From: 66-474 sp035606235
GTDB lineage: Bacteria > Pseudomonadota > Gammaproteobacteria > Xanthomonadales > Rhodanobacteraceae
Direction: 5' to 3'
Length of the DNA stretch: 59,044 nt
Assembly: GCA_035606235.1 (NCBI GenBank)
Contig: DATNFU010000052.1
Span: 1 to 59,044, forward strand
The stretch's first letter is position 1; each line of letters begins with the position of its first letter. Made by a program: the position numbers and the translations under genes. Shown one piece after another: positions 36,101-45,415 of the stretch. The notes beneath the pieces are model-generated. The model worked only from the letters and a program-made list of their open reading frames with translations, had not been told where the DNA came from and ran no database searches.

Positions 36101-36130
36101 CGTGAGATGCGATTCTCAACGCATCTCACG
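36101..36130. repeat. Perfect 11-bp stem-loop overlapping the lgt 3' end
   Basis: Arms CGTGAGATGCG and CGCATCTCACG around an 8-nt loop. The minus-strand lgt stop codon (36126-36128) lies in one arm. A degenerate copy occurs at 45246-45273. No T-run follows on either strand, so a terminator role is uncertain; it may be a dispersed palindrome. Confidence 0.6.
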
Positions 36131-37022
36131 AAAACTCCGGCTCACCCACCGGCGCGCGCCGCGACATCCACAGCAGGATCACGCCGACCACGACCAGTGG
36201 AATGGATTGCACCTGGCCCATCGTCAGCCAGTGCGTGCCGAGCAGGTAGCCGAGCTGTTCGTCGGGCATGCGCACGAACTCAACCACGAAGCGGAATACG
36301 CCGTACATCAACCCGAACAGGCCGGATACCGCATAACGGCGGCGCGGCTTCATCGAATAGATCCAGAGCACGCTGAACATCACCACGCCTTCGAGGAAAA
36401 ATTCGTACAGCTCGGAAGGCTGCCGCGCGTAGGCGTCCAGCGCGCCGGTCTGCCACAGTGCGTGCAGTTGCGCCACCGTCGCGTCGCGATACTGCGGCAC
36501 GTTCTGCTGCAGCGCGTGCGGGAAAATCATGCCCCACGGTTGCGAGGTGAGCTTGCCCCACAGCTCGCCATTGATGAAATTGCCGATGCGGCCCAAACCG
36601 AGTCCGATCGGCACCAGCGGCGCGACGAAATCCACCACGTCGAAATAATGCGTGATCCTGTTGCGATGCCGCGCCCACCACCACAGGCTGGCGACCAGCA
36701 CGCCGAGCAGGCCGCCGTGGAAGGACATGCCGCCGTCCCAGATGCGGAACAGCGCCAGCGGATCGGTCCAGATCCACTGGATAGGCTGATACGACAGCAT
36801 GTACCAGATGCGCCCGCCGATGATGATGCCGAGCATCACGTAGAAGGCGAGGTCCGCCAGCGCATCCCGGCTGACCGGCAGCCTGCCCCTCGCGCGGCGG
36901 TAGTTCCCCAGCACCCAGCCGCCAACAAAGCCGCCCAGGTACATCAGCCCGTACCAATGCACGCCGATGGGACCGAGGTGGAAGGCGATCGGATTGAAGT
37001 CGACGAAGAAAGGATGGGCCAT
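36126..37022 (-). CDS. lgt: Prolipoprotein diacylglyceryl transferase
   Basis: 298 aa, seven helices. Transfers diacylglycerol from phosphatidylglycerol to the lipobox Cys of prolipoproteins, the first step of lipoprotein maturation. Family motifs: HWYGLMYLGGF, the GGMSFHGGLLG stretch (about 98-108) and the signature GRIGNFINGELWG (about 144-156) with the essential Arg. Located 94 bp from the convergent CorA-like gene; the DUF4105 gene two genes away may act later in the same pathway. Confidence 0.96.
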   Translation of the reverse strand: MAHPFFVDFNPIAFHLGPIGVHWYGLMYLGGFVGGWVLGNYRRARGRLPVSRDALADLAFYVMLGIIIGGRIWYMLSYQPIQWIWTDPLALFRIWDGGMSFHGGLLGVLVASLWWWARHRNRITHYFDVVDFVAPLVPIGLGLGRIGNFINGELWGKLTSQPWGMIFPHALQQNVPQYRDATVAQLHALWQTGALDAYARQPSELYEFFLEGVVMFSVLWIYSMKPRRRYAVSGLFGLMYGVFRFVVEFVRMPDEQLGYLLGTHWLTMGQVQSIPLVVVGVILLWMSRRAPVGEPEFS

Positions 37023-37120
37023 GGTCAGAACGGTAGTGGGAAGTGGAAAATCGGCAGTTGGAAAGCTTACACGGTAGCGGGCTTGGAGCTCCCGCTACCC
37101 ACTCCCTGCTTTCTGCCTTC

Positions 37121-38338
37121 TCACGCCGGCAATACGCGGCAGATAAAACCCTTCAGGTAATCGGTTTCCGGAATCGCCGGATGCACCGGGTGATCGCTCG
37201 CCTGCTGCAGGGACGTCAGCACCTGCACATTGCGCTCCAGATGCCGCGCGCCCTGCTGCACACCGTGCAGCAGCGCCTCGCGCGACATGTGATACGAGCA
37301 CGAACAGGTGACGAGAATCCCGTCCTTGCCCAGCACCTGCATGGCCAGTTCGTTGAGGCGACGATACGCGAGCGCGCCTTCCTTGAAGTCCTTCTTGCGC
37401 TTCACGAACGCGGGCGGATCGAGGATCACCACGTCGTAGTGCTCGCGCTGTTCGCGCAAGGCTTTCAGATATTCGAACGCCTCCGCGCGTTCGGCGCGCA
37501 CGCGATCGGCCAGCCCGTTGCGGCGCGCGTTGTCGGCGATCATCGCCACCGCCGGTGCGGACGCATCCACGCAGGTCACCTGCGTCGCTCCCATCGCGGC
37601 GGCGCGCAAGCCCCACGCGCCGAGATACGAAAACATGTCCAGCACGCGCGCGCCCTTCACAAACGCCGCAAGCGCATCGCGATTGCCGCGCTGGTCGTAG
37701 AACCAGCCGGTTTTCTGTCCGCCGATCGGATCGAGCGCGAATTCCAGCCCGCCCTCGCGCACCAGCAAAGGTGCGGGCACCTCACCGAAAGCGATATCGG
37801 CGTAGCTCGGCAATTGCTCCATCGTGCGAATGCCCGCGTCGTTTTTCCAGATCATCGCGCGCGGGCTCAATACCTTCCGCACCGCCGTCTCGACCTGCGG
37901 CTTCAGCCGCTCGATGCCGGCGGTGGTCGCCTGCGCGACGATGACATCACCGTAGCGATCCAGCGTGAGGCCGGGCACGCCGTCCGATTCGCCATACAAC
38001 AAGCGATAATACGGTTCCGGGTGCAACCGCTCGCGCAGCGCCAGCGCGACGTTCAGCCGATGGGTGAGCAATGACGCATCCAGCGGGTGCTCCAATCCGC
38101 GCGCCAGCAATCGTGCGCAGATAAGCGAATGAGGATTGACATAGCCGATGCCGATCGGTTTGTCGCGCGCATCGAGGATCGCGCAAACCTCGCCGGGTTC
38201 GAACGAAGACAGCGGCGAGCGCGCCACGTCCACCTCGTTGGCGAATACCCACAGATGCCCCGCGCGCAGGCGCGCATCCTCGCCGCGCTTCAGATACAGC
38301 GCAGGATATTCGACGGGCTCCTGGATGTGTTCGGTCAT
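37121..38338 (-). CDS. rlmI: 23S rRNA m5C1962 methyltransferase, RlmI family
   Basis: 405 aa. PUA domain at the N-terminus (about 12-85; KRGEDARLRAGHLWVFANEV), an EEHEE-like middle region, then a class I SAM-dependent methyltransferase domain with VLDMFSYLGAWGL (motif I, about 232-244) and the catalytic DPPAFVKRKKDF plus TCSCSYH (about 346-352) with the expected Cys. RlmI methylates C1962 of 23S rRNA in E. coli. Same strand as lgt and 98 bp upstream of it. Confidence 0.92.
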   Translation of the reverse strand: MTEHIQEPVEYPALYLKRGEDARLRAGHLWVFANEVDVARSPLSSFEPGEVCAILDARDKPIGIGYVNPHSLICARLLARGLEHPLDASLLTHRLNVALALRERLHPEPYYRLLYGESDGVPGLTLDRYGDVIVAQATTAGIERLKPQVETAVRKVLSPRAMIWKNDAGIRTMEQLPSYADIAFGEVPAPLLVREGGLEFALDPIGGQKTGWFYDQRGNRDALAAFVKGARVLDMFSYLGAWGLRAAAMGATQVTCVDASAPAVAMIADNARRNGLADRVRAERAEAFEYLKALREQREHYDVVILDPPAFVKRKKDFKEGALAYRRLNELAMQVLGKDGILVTCSCSYHMSREALLHGVQQGARHLERNVQVLTSLQQASDHPVHPAIPETDYLKGFICRVLPA

Positions 38339-38425
38339 GTGGATCAGTCGTCGGCAAGCCCGACACGATAACCGATGCGCGCGTGCGCAGCCAATTCCGG
38401 CTGTCGTCTCGCGTACACTTCAGCA

Positions 38426-40552
38426 ATGAAAAATCAACTCGCCAGCTCGTCCAGCCCTTATCTGCGTCAGCACGCCGCCAACCCCGTGCACTGGCAGGAA
38501 TGGAACGCCGCCACGCTCGCGCACGCGAGGGAACACGACACGCCGATTCTGCTGTCGATCGGTTACAGCGCCTGCCACTGGTGCCATGTCATGGCACACG
38601 AGAGTTTCGAGAACCAGGCAATCGCGGCTGCGATGAACGCGTCGTTCGTCAACGTCAAGGTTGATCGCGAGCAACGCCCCGATCTGGATCGCGTGTATCA
38701 GCTTGCGCACCAGGCGCTGAGCGGGCGCGGCGGCGGCTGGCCGCTGACCGTATTCCTCGACCCCCAGGATCTCACACCGTTTTTCGTCGGCACCTATTTC
38801 CCGCCGGCTTCGCGTCACGGCCTGCCCGGGTTCGCCGACCTGCTGCAACGCGTGCGCGCGTTCTACGACACCCACCGCGACGAATTGCGCAAGCAGGGCG
38901 CTGAGTTGCGCGGCTGGCTGGCGCGCGCGGGCGAAGCCGCCAGCGGTGACGTGCCGCAAATGGCCGCCATCGGGGCCGCGCTGCAGCGGATCGCCGCGCG
39001 CTTCGATCCCGAGAACGGCGGCAACGCCGGCGCACCGAAGTTTCCGCACGCGGGCGAGCTGGAGCTGTTGCTGGACTGCGCGATCGATCCGCAGTTTGCA
39101 TCCGGCGATGACGAGCAGGCATTGACCGCGCAGGACTGTGCGGCGATGGCGATGCAGACGCTGCGCAGCATGGCCGCGCGCGGCCTGCAGGACCATCTGG
39201 GCGGTGGATTTTTCCGCTACTGCGTGGACGCGCGCTGGACCGTCCCGCATTTCGAGAAGATGCTTTATGACAACGCGCAACTCCTGCCCTTGTATGCGGA
39301 AGCCGCGGCATCATTCGGCGATGCGGCTTGCGCGCAGGCCGCCAACGGCATCGTCGAATGGTTGCAACGCGAAATGACGGCCGGCAACGGCGCGTTTTTC
39401 AGCGCGCTGGATGCCGACAGCGAAGGGGCCGAAGGCGGTCTTGAGGAAGGCGCATTTTATGTGTGGACGCCGGAACAACTGCACGCATCATTGGGTGAAG
39501 GGGAATTCGCCACTGTCCATGCCGGTTACGGTCTGGACGGTGCACCGAATTTCGAGGAGCGCGCCTGGCATCTGCTCAAGGCCCGCACGCTGGAGCAGAT
39601 TGCGCAGCGACTCGATCGTGCGCCGGATGAAGTGCAACGCGATCTGGCTTCGGCGCGCGCGAAACTGTTTGCGGTGCGATCGCAAAGAACTCGGCCCGCC
39701 ACCGACGACAAGCTGCTCACCGCGTGGAACGCTTTGATGATCATCGCGCTGGCGCGCGCTGCGCGCGAGCTGGCACGACCCGATTGGGTCGCGAAGGCCG
39801 ATGGCGCGCTCACTGCGTTGCGCGAAGGCGCGTGGTCGGCTGGTGTGTTGTACGCGAGCATCGCCACGCCGGACACGCGAATTCCCGGATTTCTCGACGA
39901 CCACGCGTTCGCATTGGATGCGGTGGTGGAACTGCTGCAATGCCGCTGGCGCGATGAAGATTTGAACTGGGCGATCGAACTGGCCGATGCACTGCTGGAA
40001 AAGTTCGAGGATATCGAGCACGGCGGCTTCCGTTTCAGCGCCGCCGAGCACGCCACGCCCCTGCACAACCCGCGCACGTTCACCGACGACGCGCTGCCGA
40101 GCGGCAACGGCGTTGCCGCGCGCGCACTGCTGCGGCTGGGCCATCTACTCGGCGCGACACGCTATCTGCAAGCCGCGGAACGCTGCCTGCGAGCGGCGAG
40201 TGAAGCGCTGAATAGATACCCGGATGCCTGTTCCACGCTGTTGCGTGCCTTGCGCGATTTCCATGCGCCACGTCCGCAGGTGGTCATTCGTTGCCGGGAT
40301 GATGAGGAATCCGTCTGGCGCGAGGCGCTGCGCGAAGCGAACCTGCCGCAAGCCGAGGTATTCCTGATTCCGGCTGACGCAGCGTCGCTGCCGGGCGTGC
40401 TGGCGCAACGCAAGCCGCGCAAGGGCGGCATCGCCTACGTCTGCACCGGGTTGTCCTGTCGCGCGCCGATCCACTCTCCGCGCAAGCTGATCACGGCGCT
40501 GCGCGAGAACGCTGCCAGGTGGGAGCGCCCCTTGCGCGCAACCGGCGCCTAG
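38426..40552 (+). CDS. DUF255 thioredoxin-fold protein (YyaL/Spata20 family)
   Basis: 708 aa. An N-terminal thioredoxin-like domain (about 1-165) carries the CxxC site in SACHWCHVMAHESF (about 50-53), and a long alpha/alpha-toroid domain like a GH76/N-acylglucosamine epimerase fold follows (QDHLGGGFFRYCVDARWTVPHFEKMLYDNAQLL, DKLLTAWNALMI). The family is widespread, including mammalian spermatogenesis-associated protein 20, but its reaction is unknown. Cytoplasmic; no signal peptide. Start at MKNQLASSSSPYL matches the conserved beginning of the family. Confidence 0.88.
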   Translation: MKNQLASSSSPYLRQHAANPVHWQEWNAATLAHAREHDTPILLSIGYSACHWCHVMAHESFENQAIAAAMNASFVNVKVDREQRPDLDRVYQLAHQALSGRGGGWPLTVFLDPQDLTPFFVGTYFPPASRHGLPGFADLLQRVRAFYDTHRDELRKQGAELRGWLARAGEAASGDVPQMAAIGAALQRIAARFDPENGGNAGAPKFPHAGELELLLDCAIDPQFASGDDEQALTAQDCAAMAMQTLRSMAARGLQDHLGGGFFRYCVDARWTVPHFEKMLYDNAQLLPLYAEAAASFGDAACAQAANGIVEWLQREMTAGNGAFFSALDADSEGAEGGLEEGAFYVWTPEQLHASLGEGEFATVHAGYGLDGAPNFEERAWHLLKARTLEQIAQRLDRAPDEVQRDLASARAKLFAVRSQRTRPATDDKLLTAWNALMIIALARAARELARPDWVAKADGALTALREGAWSAGVLYASIATPDTRIPGFLDDHAFALDAVVELLQCRWRDEDLNWAIELADALLEKFEDIEHGGFRFSAAEHATPLHNPRTFTDDALPSGNGVAARALLRLGHLLGATRYLQAAERCLRAASEALNRYPDACSTLLRALRDFHAPRPQVVIRCRDDEESVWREALREANLPQAEVFLIPADAASLPGVLAQRKPRKGGIAYVCTGLSCRAPIHSPRKLITALRENAARWERPLRATGA

Positions 40553-40561
40553 CGCCCTCTT

Positions 40562-40585
40562 GTCGCCGGCAAGGCCGGCTCCTGC
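40562..40585 (-). repeat. GTAG-like REP element, degenerate head
   Basis: On the minus strand GCAGGAGCCGGCCTTGCCGG followed by CGAC, where GTAG reads GCAG. Faces the element at 40728-40750 across 140 bp with no recognised gene. Confidence 0.6.
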
Positions 40586-40727
40586 GAAAGCCGCACGATA
40601 GGAGTGACGTGTTCGCGAGCGGAATCGCGCAAGCAGCCTTCCTTGGTGCGCCTCCGATCGGCATCCATGCCTCACCCTCACAAGCCACGCGATTTGCCAT
40701 TCAAGGCAGATCGCAGGCGCTGCATGT

Positions 40728-40750
40728 TCGATCTGCGCGCGGGCTCCTAC
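40728..40750 (-). repeat. GTAG-type REP element
   Basis: Minus strand GTAGGAGCCCGCGCGCAGAT followed by CGA. Its TAG (40747-40749) is the stop codon of the second TPM-domain gene. Confidence 0.7.
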
Positions 40751-41241
40751 AGCACGATCGGCTGATCCGGCAACTGATTGGCGTGGCCGCCCGGAACAGC
40801 CGGCAAATGCCTGGCCAGCAACGCGTTCACCGCCTTGATGCCGGCCAGCGCGCCGCCGCGCCAGTCGTCGCGCTGAAAATGTTTGGCGCAGACCTGCGCG
40901 ACCACATCCCATGCGGCGGGCGGAAAACGCGCGGCCACGCCGCGATCCACAACGATTTCGATCGAGCGGTCCGCCAGCAGAACATAGATCAACACGCCGG
41001 TCTTGCGCGCGGTGTCCCACACGCGGAGTTGCCCGAACAAGTCCTCGGCGCGCGCGCGGGCGCGATGGCCCCCCAGCAGCGAGCGCAATGGCAGCCGCGC
41101 CTCGACCGCGAAGCAGATCTCGCCGTCGTGCTGCTTTTCGCCTTGTGCGATCGCCTGCTGGATTTCCTGCATGGCGTCCTTCGGAAATCGTCGCGACGCC
41201 GGTGCGTGCAGCAGATGTCGAATGCCGCGCATCATATCCAT
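40747..41241 (-). CDS. TPM-domain protein, second of pair
   Basis: 164 aa. A short TPM_phosphatase-like domain: DAMQEIQQAIAQGEKQHDGEICFAVEARLP, VWDTARKTGVLIYVLLADRSIEIVVDRGVAARFPPAAWDVV and the LLARHLPAVPG end. No signal peptide, so it is probably cytoplasmic, unlike its larger partner upstream. The start ATG overlaps the preceding TGA (TGATG), so it is translationally coupled. The pair lemA-TPM-TPM is frequent in proteobacteria; function unknown. Ends on a REP-derived TAG. Confidence 0.82.
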   Translation of the reverse strand: MDMMRGIRHLLHAPASRRFPKDAMQEIQQAIAQGEKQHDGEICFAVEARLPLRSLLGGHRARARAEDLFGQLRVWDTARKTGVLIYVLLADRSIEIVVDRGVAARFPPAAWDVVAQVCAKHFQRDDWRGGALAGIKAVNALLARHLPAVPGGHANQLPDQPIVL

Positions 41242-42155
41242 CACCAACTCCCCGAGGCGCCGCCGCCTCCGGTCATGCCGCCGCCACCGCCGAAGCCACC
41301 CCCGCCGAAACCGCCGCCGCCACCGAAGCCTCCGCCACCCCACCCGCCCAGGCCGCCGCTGCGCACGAACACGCCGCCGACCCGGCCGGCGTACCCGAAC
41401 AACAACCCGATCACCGCGAAGGCTATGCCCAGCGGCAACAAGCCGCTGAACAACCAGCCGAGTCCGCCGGCCGCTGCGCCCACCAGGCCGGCGCGTGGAA
41501 TTCGCGGCACCGCGCCGAAAATCCCGCGCGACCAGAACAGCGCGATCCATGCGACGATCAGGCCGTTGAACCAGTCGCCCTGGCCAAAGTGCAGGCCGTG
41601 CCGACCAGTATCTGCGGGCGCCGGCAGCGGCTCGCCATCGACCAGCTTCTCGATCGCGGCCAGCGCATCGCGCAATCCGCCGAAATAATCGTTCGCGCGA
41701 AATTTCGGCACCATGTAATCGCGGATGATGCGCGAGGCAATCGCATCCGGGATCGCGCCTTCCAGCCCGTAGCCGGTTTCGATCATCGCGCGATGGTCGT
41801 CCTTGGCAACGACCACCAGCACGCCGTCATCGACTTTCTTGCGACCGATCTTCCACTGATCAAACACGCGCGTGGCGTAATCGGCGATGTCGTCCGGCTG
41901 CGTAGTCGGCAGCATCAGCACGACCACCTGCGCGCCCTTGCGCTGCTGCAAGGCGGCGAGGTCCGATTCCAGTTCCTGCGTCTGCTGCGCGTTCAAGGTG
42001 CCGGTGAGATCGGTGACGCGCGCATGCAGCGCGGGCACGGCAACGGCGGCGTGCGCGGACGCGACGAAGAAAATCAGCACCATCGCGCAGAGCGCGAGCA
42101 AGCGGCCGGCGTCGGGCTTTCGACGGGACGAGACCATTTCATGCACGGTGATCAA
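41241..42155 (-). CDS. TPM-domain protein with glycine-rich tail (YgcG-like)
   Basis: 304 aa. Signal peptide (LLALCAMVLIFFVASAHA), a TPM domain (about 45-185; VTDLTGTLNAQQTQELESDLAALQQRKGAQVVVLMLP, YATRVFDQWKIGRKKVDDGVLVVVAKDD, RIIRDYMVPKFRANDYFGGLRDAL), three hydrophobic segments and a C-terminal run of GGGGFGGGG repeats ending GGASGSW. This is the common YgcG layout. Lies between lemA and the second TPM gene with overlapping start and stop codons, so the three proteins are made together. Possibly membrane-associated in repair or envelope stress, but no function is established. Confidence 0.88.
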   Translation of the reverse strand: MITVHEMVSSRRKPDAGRLLALCAMVLIFFVASAHAAVAVPALHARVTDLTGTLNAQQTQELESDLAALQQRKGAQVVVLMLPTTQPDDIADYATRVFDQWKIGRKKVDDGVLVVVAKDDHRAMIETGYGLEGAIPDAIASRIIRDYMVPKFRANDYFGGLRDALAAIEKLVDGEPLPAPADTGRHGLHFGQGDWFNGLIVAWIALFWSRGIFGAVPRIPRAGLVGAAAGGLGWLFSGLLPLGIAFAVIGLLFGYAGRVGGVFVRSGGLGGWGGGGFGGGGGFGGGGFGGGGGMTGGGGASGSW

Positions 42156-42784
42156 TGCGCGCTACCCGCGGCTGCCGGTCTCGAAGTATCGAACTGCACC
42201 GTCGGCGCGGTGGAAATCGCCGCTTCATTGGCGACGCTGAAGTTCGGCTTCACCTGATACCCGAACGCCTTCGCGGTCAGATTCTGCGGGAAGCTGCGGA
42301 TGTAGGCGTTGTAATCCTGCACCGATTGCACGTAGCGATTGCGCGCTACCGTGATGCGGTTTTCGGTGCCTTCCAGTTGCGCCTGCAGGGTCTGGAACAC
42401 TTCGCTGGCTTTCAGGTTCGGATAATTCTCCGAGACCGCCATCAAACGCGACAGCGCACTCGACAGTTCGCCTTGCGCGGCCTGGAATTTGGCGATCGCG
42501 GCCGGATCATCGAGCGTCTGCGGCGTGATCTGAATCTGGCCGACCTTGGCGCGCGCGTTCGTCACTTCGGTGAACACGCGCTCCTCGTGCGCGGCATAAC
42601 CCTTTACCGTCGCGACCAGGTTCGGCACCAGATCGGCGCGCCGCTGATACTGGTTGATCACTTCCGACCACGCGGCCTTGACCGCTTCGTCCTTCTGCTG
42701 GATGGCGTTGTAACCGCAACCCGACAGCAGGCCGCAGGCCAACGTGATCAAAAGCGTGGCGATTGCGGGACGCAGGATACGCAT
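42152..42784 (-). CDS. lemA: LemA family lipoprotein
   Basis: 210 aa. Lipoprotein signal with lipobox LLSGC (Cys22), GYNAIQQKDEAVKAAWSEVINQYQRRADLVPNLVATVKGYA is the LemA opening, followed by coiled helices (LSRLMAVSENYPNLKASEVFQTLQAQLEGTENRITVARNRYVQSVQDYN). An upstream 43-codon in-frame extension was rejected as it precedes the lipoprotein signal. First gene of lemA-TPM-TPM, with an ATGA overlap to the next. Confidence 0.92.
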   Translation of the reverse strand: MRILRPAIATLLITLACGLLSGCGYNAIQQKDEAVKAAWSEVINQYQRRADLVPNLVATVKGYAAHEERVFTEVTNARAKVGQIQITPQTLDDPAAIAKFQAAQGELSSALSRLMAVSENYPNLKASEVFQTLQAQLEGTENRITVARNRYVQSVQDYNAYIRSFPQNLTAKAFGYQVKPNFSVANEAAISTAPTVQFDTSRPAAAGSAH

Positions 42785-42970
42785 GGCGGAATCTCCGGGT
42801 GGAATCGTGCGCCGATTGCAGCACGCGCGCGGGTTGCGCGCAAACGGGAACGCACCTGATCCTGTTGCAAGCAGCCGTCCCTGCAACCTATTCCGATCGG
42901 CTTCCGGCCTCACCCGAAACCGTTCCGTGCGATGCCATTCAAAGCATCGCGTAAACGCAACGGATTCGAC

Positions 42971-43342
42971 CTACAGGAATCGCATGCCGAGGATCAACGC
43001 CCAGGTCAGCAGCACGCCGAGCATCGCGATAAACACCGCCGCCGAGCCCATATCCTTGGCGCGTTCGGCGAACGGATGGATATCCGGGCAGACGTGATCC
43101 ACCACTGCTTCCAGCGCGGAATTCAGCAACTCCAGGGCGAGTACCAGCAGCAGCGATCCTGCGAGCAGCACTTTCTCGATCGCGCCGTGGCCAAGCCACA
43201 GTCCGAGTGGAAACAGGATCACGACCAGGCACACTTCGAGTCGAAACGACGCTTCGTGCCGCCAACCGGCGCGCAAGCCTTTCAGCGACCAGATCAGCGC
43301 GCCCCAGATCTGGCGCGGGCCACGGCGGACGGTGCTGGGCAT
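42971..43342 (-). CDS. dgkA: Diacylglycerol kinase
   Basis: 123 aa, three helices. Phosphorylates diacylglycerol, produced during periplasmic glucan and lipid A modification, to phosphatidic acid. The active-site motif ALELLNSALEAVVD (about 69-82) and ERAKDMGSAAVFIA (about 93-106) are intact. The gene stands alone, 187 bp upstream of lemA. Confidence 0.95.
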   Translation of the reverse strand: MPSTVRRGPRQIWGALIWSLKGLRAGWRHEASFRLEVCLVVILFPLGLWLGHGAIEKVLLAGSLLLVLALELLNSALEAVVDHVCPDIHPFAERAKDMGSAAVFIAMLGVLLTWALILGMRFL

Positions 43343-43403
43343 GGGATGCTCTCGGAAAGTGCGTTAAAGAAAGAAGGACACACACTAATCGCCACACGAG
43401 GGC

Positions 43404-43503
43404 CGGGCGACGCCCGGAACCCTGAATCCATTTCGATCCTGGTCAAGCCACGCAAATCAAAATGAATTCCGGATCGCCGCTGCGCGGCGTCCTGAATGAC
43501 GGG
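43404..43503. repeat. Imperfect palindromic intergenic repeat, copy 2
   Basis: Shares the blocks CCCGGAACCCTGAATCCATT and AATCAAAATGAATTCCGG with copy 1 at 5179-5302, and ends GAATGACGGG. Lies between dgkA and gcvPB. A GAAATTCCCGTC follow-up and a GC-rich stretch complete the 295-bp gap, with no supportable gene. Confidence 0.5.
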
Positions 43504-43637
43504 AAATTCCCGTCACCGGAAGTCCACGCCACTGTAATTCGCCGTTGCCAAGCTCGGGCGTCCTGCCTTCGCCGGGCAACCGCCCTTCGCGGCCCGCTGC
43601 GGGCATTCGCTCTCGCTGCCGACGCCAAAGGCGTCGG

Positions 43638-45098
43638 CTAAGCGCGAGGGCTCACCCACGCCACATCCAGTTCGCGCGCGGCCTTCACATCATCCAGCCG
43701 GCGCACCGGCGTGGTGACCGGCGCATCCTTCATGGCTTGCGGATTCTCGTTCGCGAGCTGCAGCAGGTCGGCCATCACCGCGACGAATTCGTCCAAGGTT
43801 TCCTTGGACTCGGTCTCGGTCGGCTCGATCAGCAGGCACTCCGGCACCAGCAGAGGAAAATAATTGGTCGGCGCATGGATGTTGCGATCGAGCAGGCTCT
43901 TGGAGAAATCCAGCGCGGTCACGCCGCTGCGCTTTTTCTGCGGCGCCACCGTGACGATGAACTCATGACTGGCGCGGCGCTCGGGATACGCCAGCGTGTA
44001 GCCGACGTCGGCAAGTTTGCGCGCGAGATAATTCGCATTGAGCGTGGCGTATTCGGCCACCCTCACCATGCCTTCGCGGCCCAGCATGCGTGCATAGATG
44101 TAGGCACGCAGCAGCACGCCTGCGTTGCCCGCGAACGAAGTGAGCCGGCCGATCGAGAGCGGGCGATCTCTCTTGCGCACCCAGCCGAACGTGCCGTTGT
44201 CGCGTTTCTCGATCATCGGAATCGGCAAGAACGGCTTCAGCCGTTCCGATACGCCCACCGCGCCCGCGCCGGGGCCGCCGCCGCCGTGGGGCGTCGAAAA
44301 AGTCTTGTGCAGGTTCATGTGGATGGCATCGAACCCCATGTCACCGGGCCGCACCTTGCCGAGGATCGCGTTCAAGTTGGCGCCGTCGTAGTACAGCAGG
44401 CCACCGGCCGCATGCACCAGTTTGGCGATCTCGACGATGCGCCGCTCGAACACGCCGATCGTGCTCGGATTGGTCAGCATGATGCCGGCGGTTTGCGGAC
44501 CGAGCGCCTTCTTCAACGCCTCGACATCGATGTCGCCATCGGCTTGCGTCGGAATCTCTCGCACCGTGCAACCGCACATCGAGGCGGTCGCCGGATTGGT
44601 GCCGTGCGCGGCATCCGGCACGATGATTTCGGTGCGCGCCAGATCGTTGCGATGACGATGGTAGGCCATGATCATCGCCACGCCGGCGAGTTCGCCTTGC
44701 GCGCCTGCCATCGGCGACAACGACACACCTCCCTTCATGCCGGTAACGTCGGCCAGCATTTCCTGCAATTCGTACATGCAGGAAAGAAACCCCTGCGACA
44801 GCGATTCCGGCGCATACGGATGCCGCGCCAGGAATCCATCCAGCATCGCCAGCGAATTGCAGGCGCGCGGGTTGTACTTCATCGTGCACGAACCCAGCGG
44901 ATAGAAATTCGTGTCGATCGAAAAATTCTTGCGCGACAGATTCGTGTAATGGCGTAGCGCCTGCAGTTCGGAAACTTCCGGAAGGCCGATCGGCGTATCG
45001 CGGCGCAGATGGGCGGGAATATCCTCCGGCACCGGCACGTCCGGGGGAAGTTGCGCGGCCGCGGTGCGGCCCGGCTGCGAGAGTTCGAAAATCAGCAT
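43638..45098 (-). CDS. gcvPB: Glycine dehydrogenase (decarboxylating) subunit 2
   Basis: 486 aa. PLP-dependent half of the split glycine cleavage P-protein, which releases CO2 and passes the aminomethyl group to lipoylated H-protein. Motifs: FYPLGSCTMKYNP (about 71-83), AAHGTNPATASMCG and the PLP-lysine in HMNLHKTFSTPHGGGGPGAG (about 262-281). Subunit 1 (gcvPA) is not in the window. Split P-proteins are the rule in Firmicutes and occur in some Xanthomonadales. The start MLIFELSQPGR is preferred; 90 in-frame upstream codons lie in repeat DNA. Confidence 0.93.
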   Translation of the reverse strand: MLIFELSQPGRTAAAQLPPDVPVPEDIPAHLRRDTPIGLPEVSELQALRHYTNLSRKNFSIDTNFYPLGSCTMKYNPRACNSLAMLDGFLARHPYAPESLSQGFLSCMYELQEMLADVTGMKGGVSLSPMAGAQGELAGVAMIMAYHRHRNDLARTEIIVPDAAHGTNPATASMCGCTVREIPTQADGDIDVEALKKALGPQTAGIMLTNPSTIGVFERRIVEIAKLVHAAGGLLYYDGANLNAILGKVRPGDMGFDAIHMNLHKTFSTPHGGGGPGAGAVGVSERLKPFLPIPMIEKRDNGTFGWVRKRDRPLSIGRLTSFAGNAGVLLRAYIYARMLGREGMVRVAEYATLNANYLARKLADVGYTLAYPERRASHEFIVTVAPQKKRSGVTALDFSKSLLDRNIHAPTNYFPLLVPECLLIEPTETESKETLDEFVAVMADLLQLANENPQAMKDAPVTTPVRRLDDVKAARELDVAWVSPRA

Positions 45099-45415
45099 TT
45101 CGGAATGTCTGAAGGCGGGAAGGCAAGGTCGCGTATGATGCCATAACCGAGGTATGGTTCCGCTCCCGCCGGCACCAACCGATACCGCAAACGACCATCC
45201 GTGGTGCGCATTCCCGCCCCGCACATCTTGGCGTACGCCCGCCGGCGCGAGATGCGATTCAACACGTCTCGCGAAAGCCCAGGTTCGCCCTTCCGCACGA
45301 TCGGCTGCGATGCCCGACGTCATGACGGCGCCGAAGCCCACCTCGATACGGCCATCCATGGCCTGCAATTCGGTGGCTTGGTACGCTTCGCCACAATGGT
45401 CAGTTGGGGGCAGCG
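45099..45415. repeat. Intergenic stretch with GGCCATCCATGGCC repeat (copy b) and stem-loop copy
   Basis: 317 bp between gcvPB and the DUF3311 gene. Holds the 17-bp core GGCCATCCATGGCCTGC (45350-45366) shared with 7324-7340 and, by inversion, 54054-54070, and a second copy (45246-45273) of the CGTGAGATGCG stem-loop seen at 36101. Divergent promoters for gcvPB and the symporter unit must also lie here; none is obvious. Confidence 0.6.

Noticed and set aside
41241..41390. Pro-rich plus-strand frame (PPPPPKPPPP-type) opposite the TPM gene
   Set aside because: It is the reverse complement of the glycine-rich tail of the YgcG-like protein.
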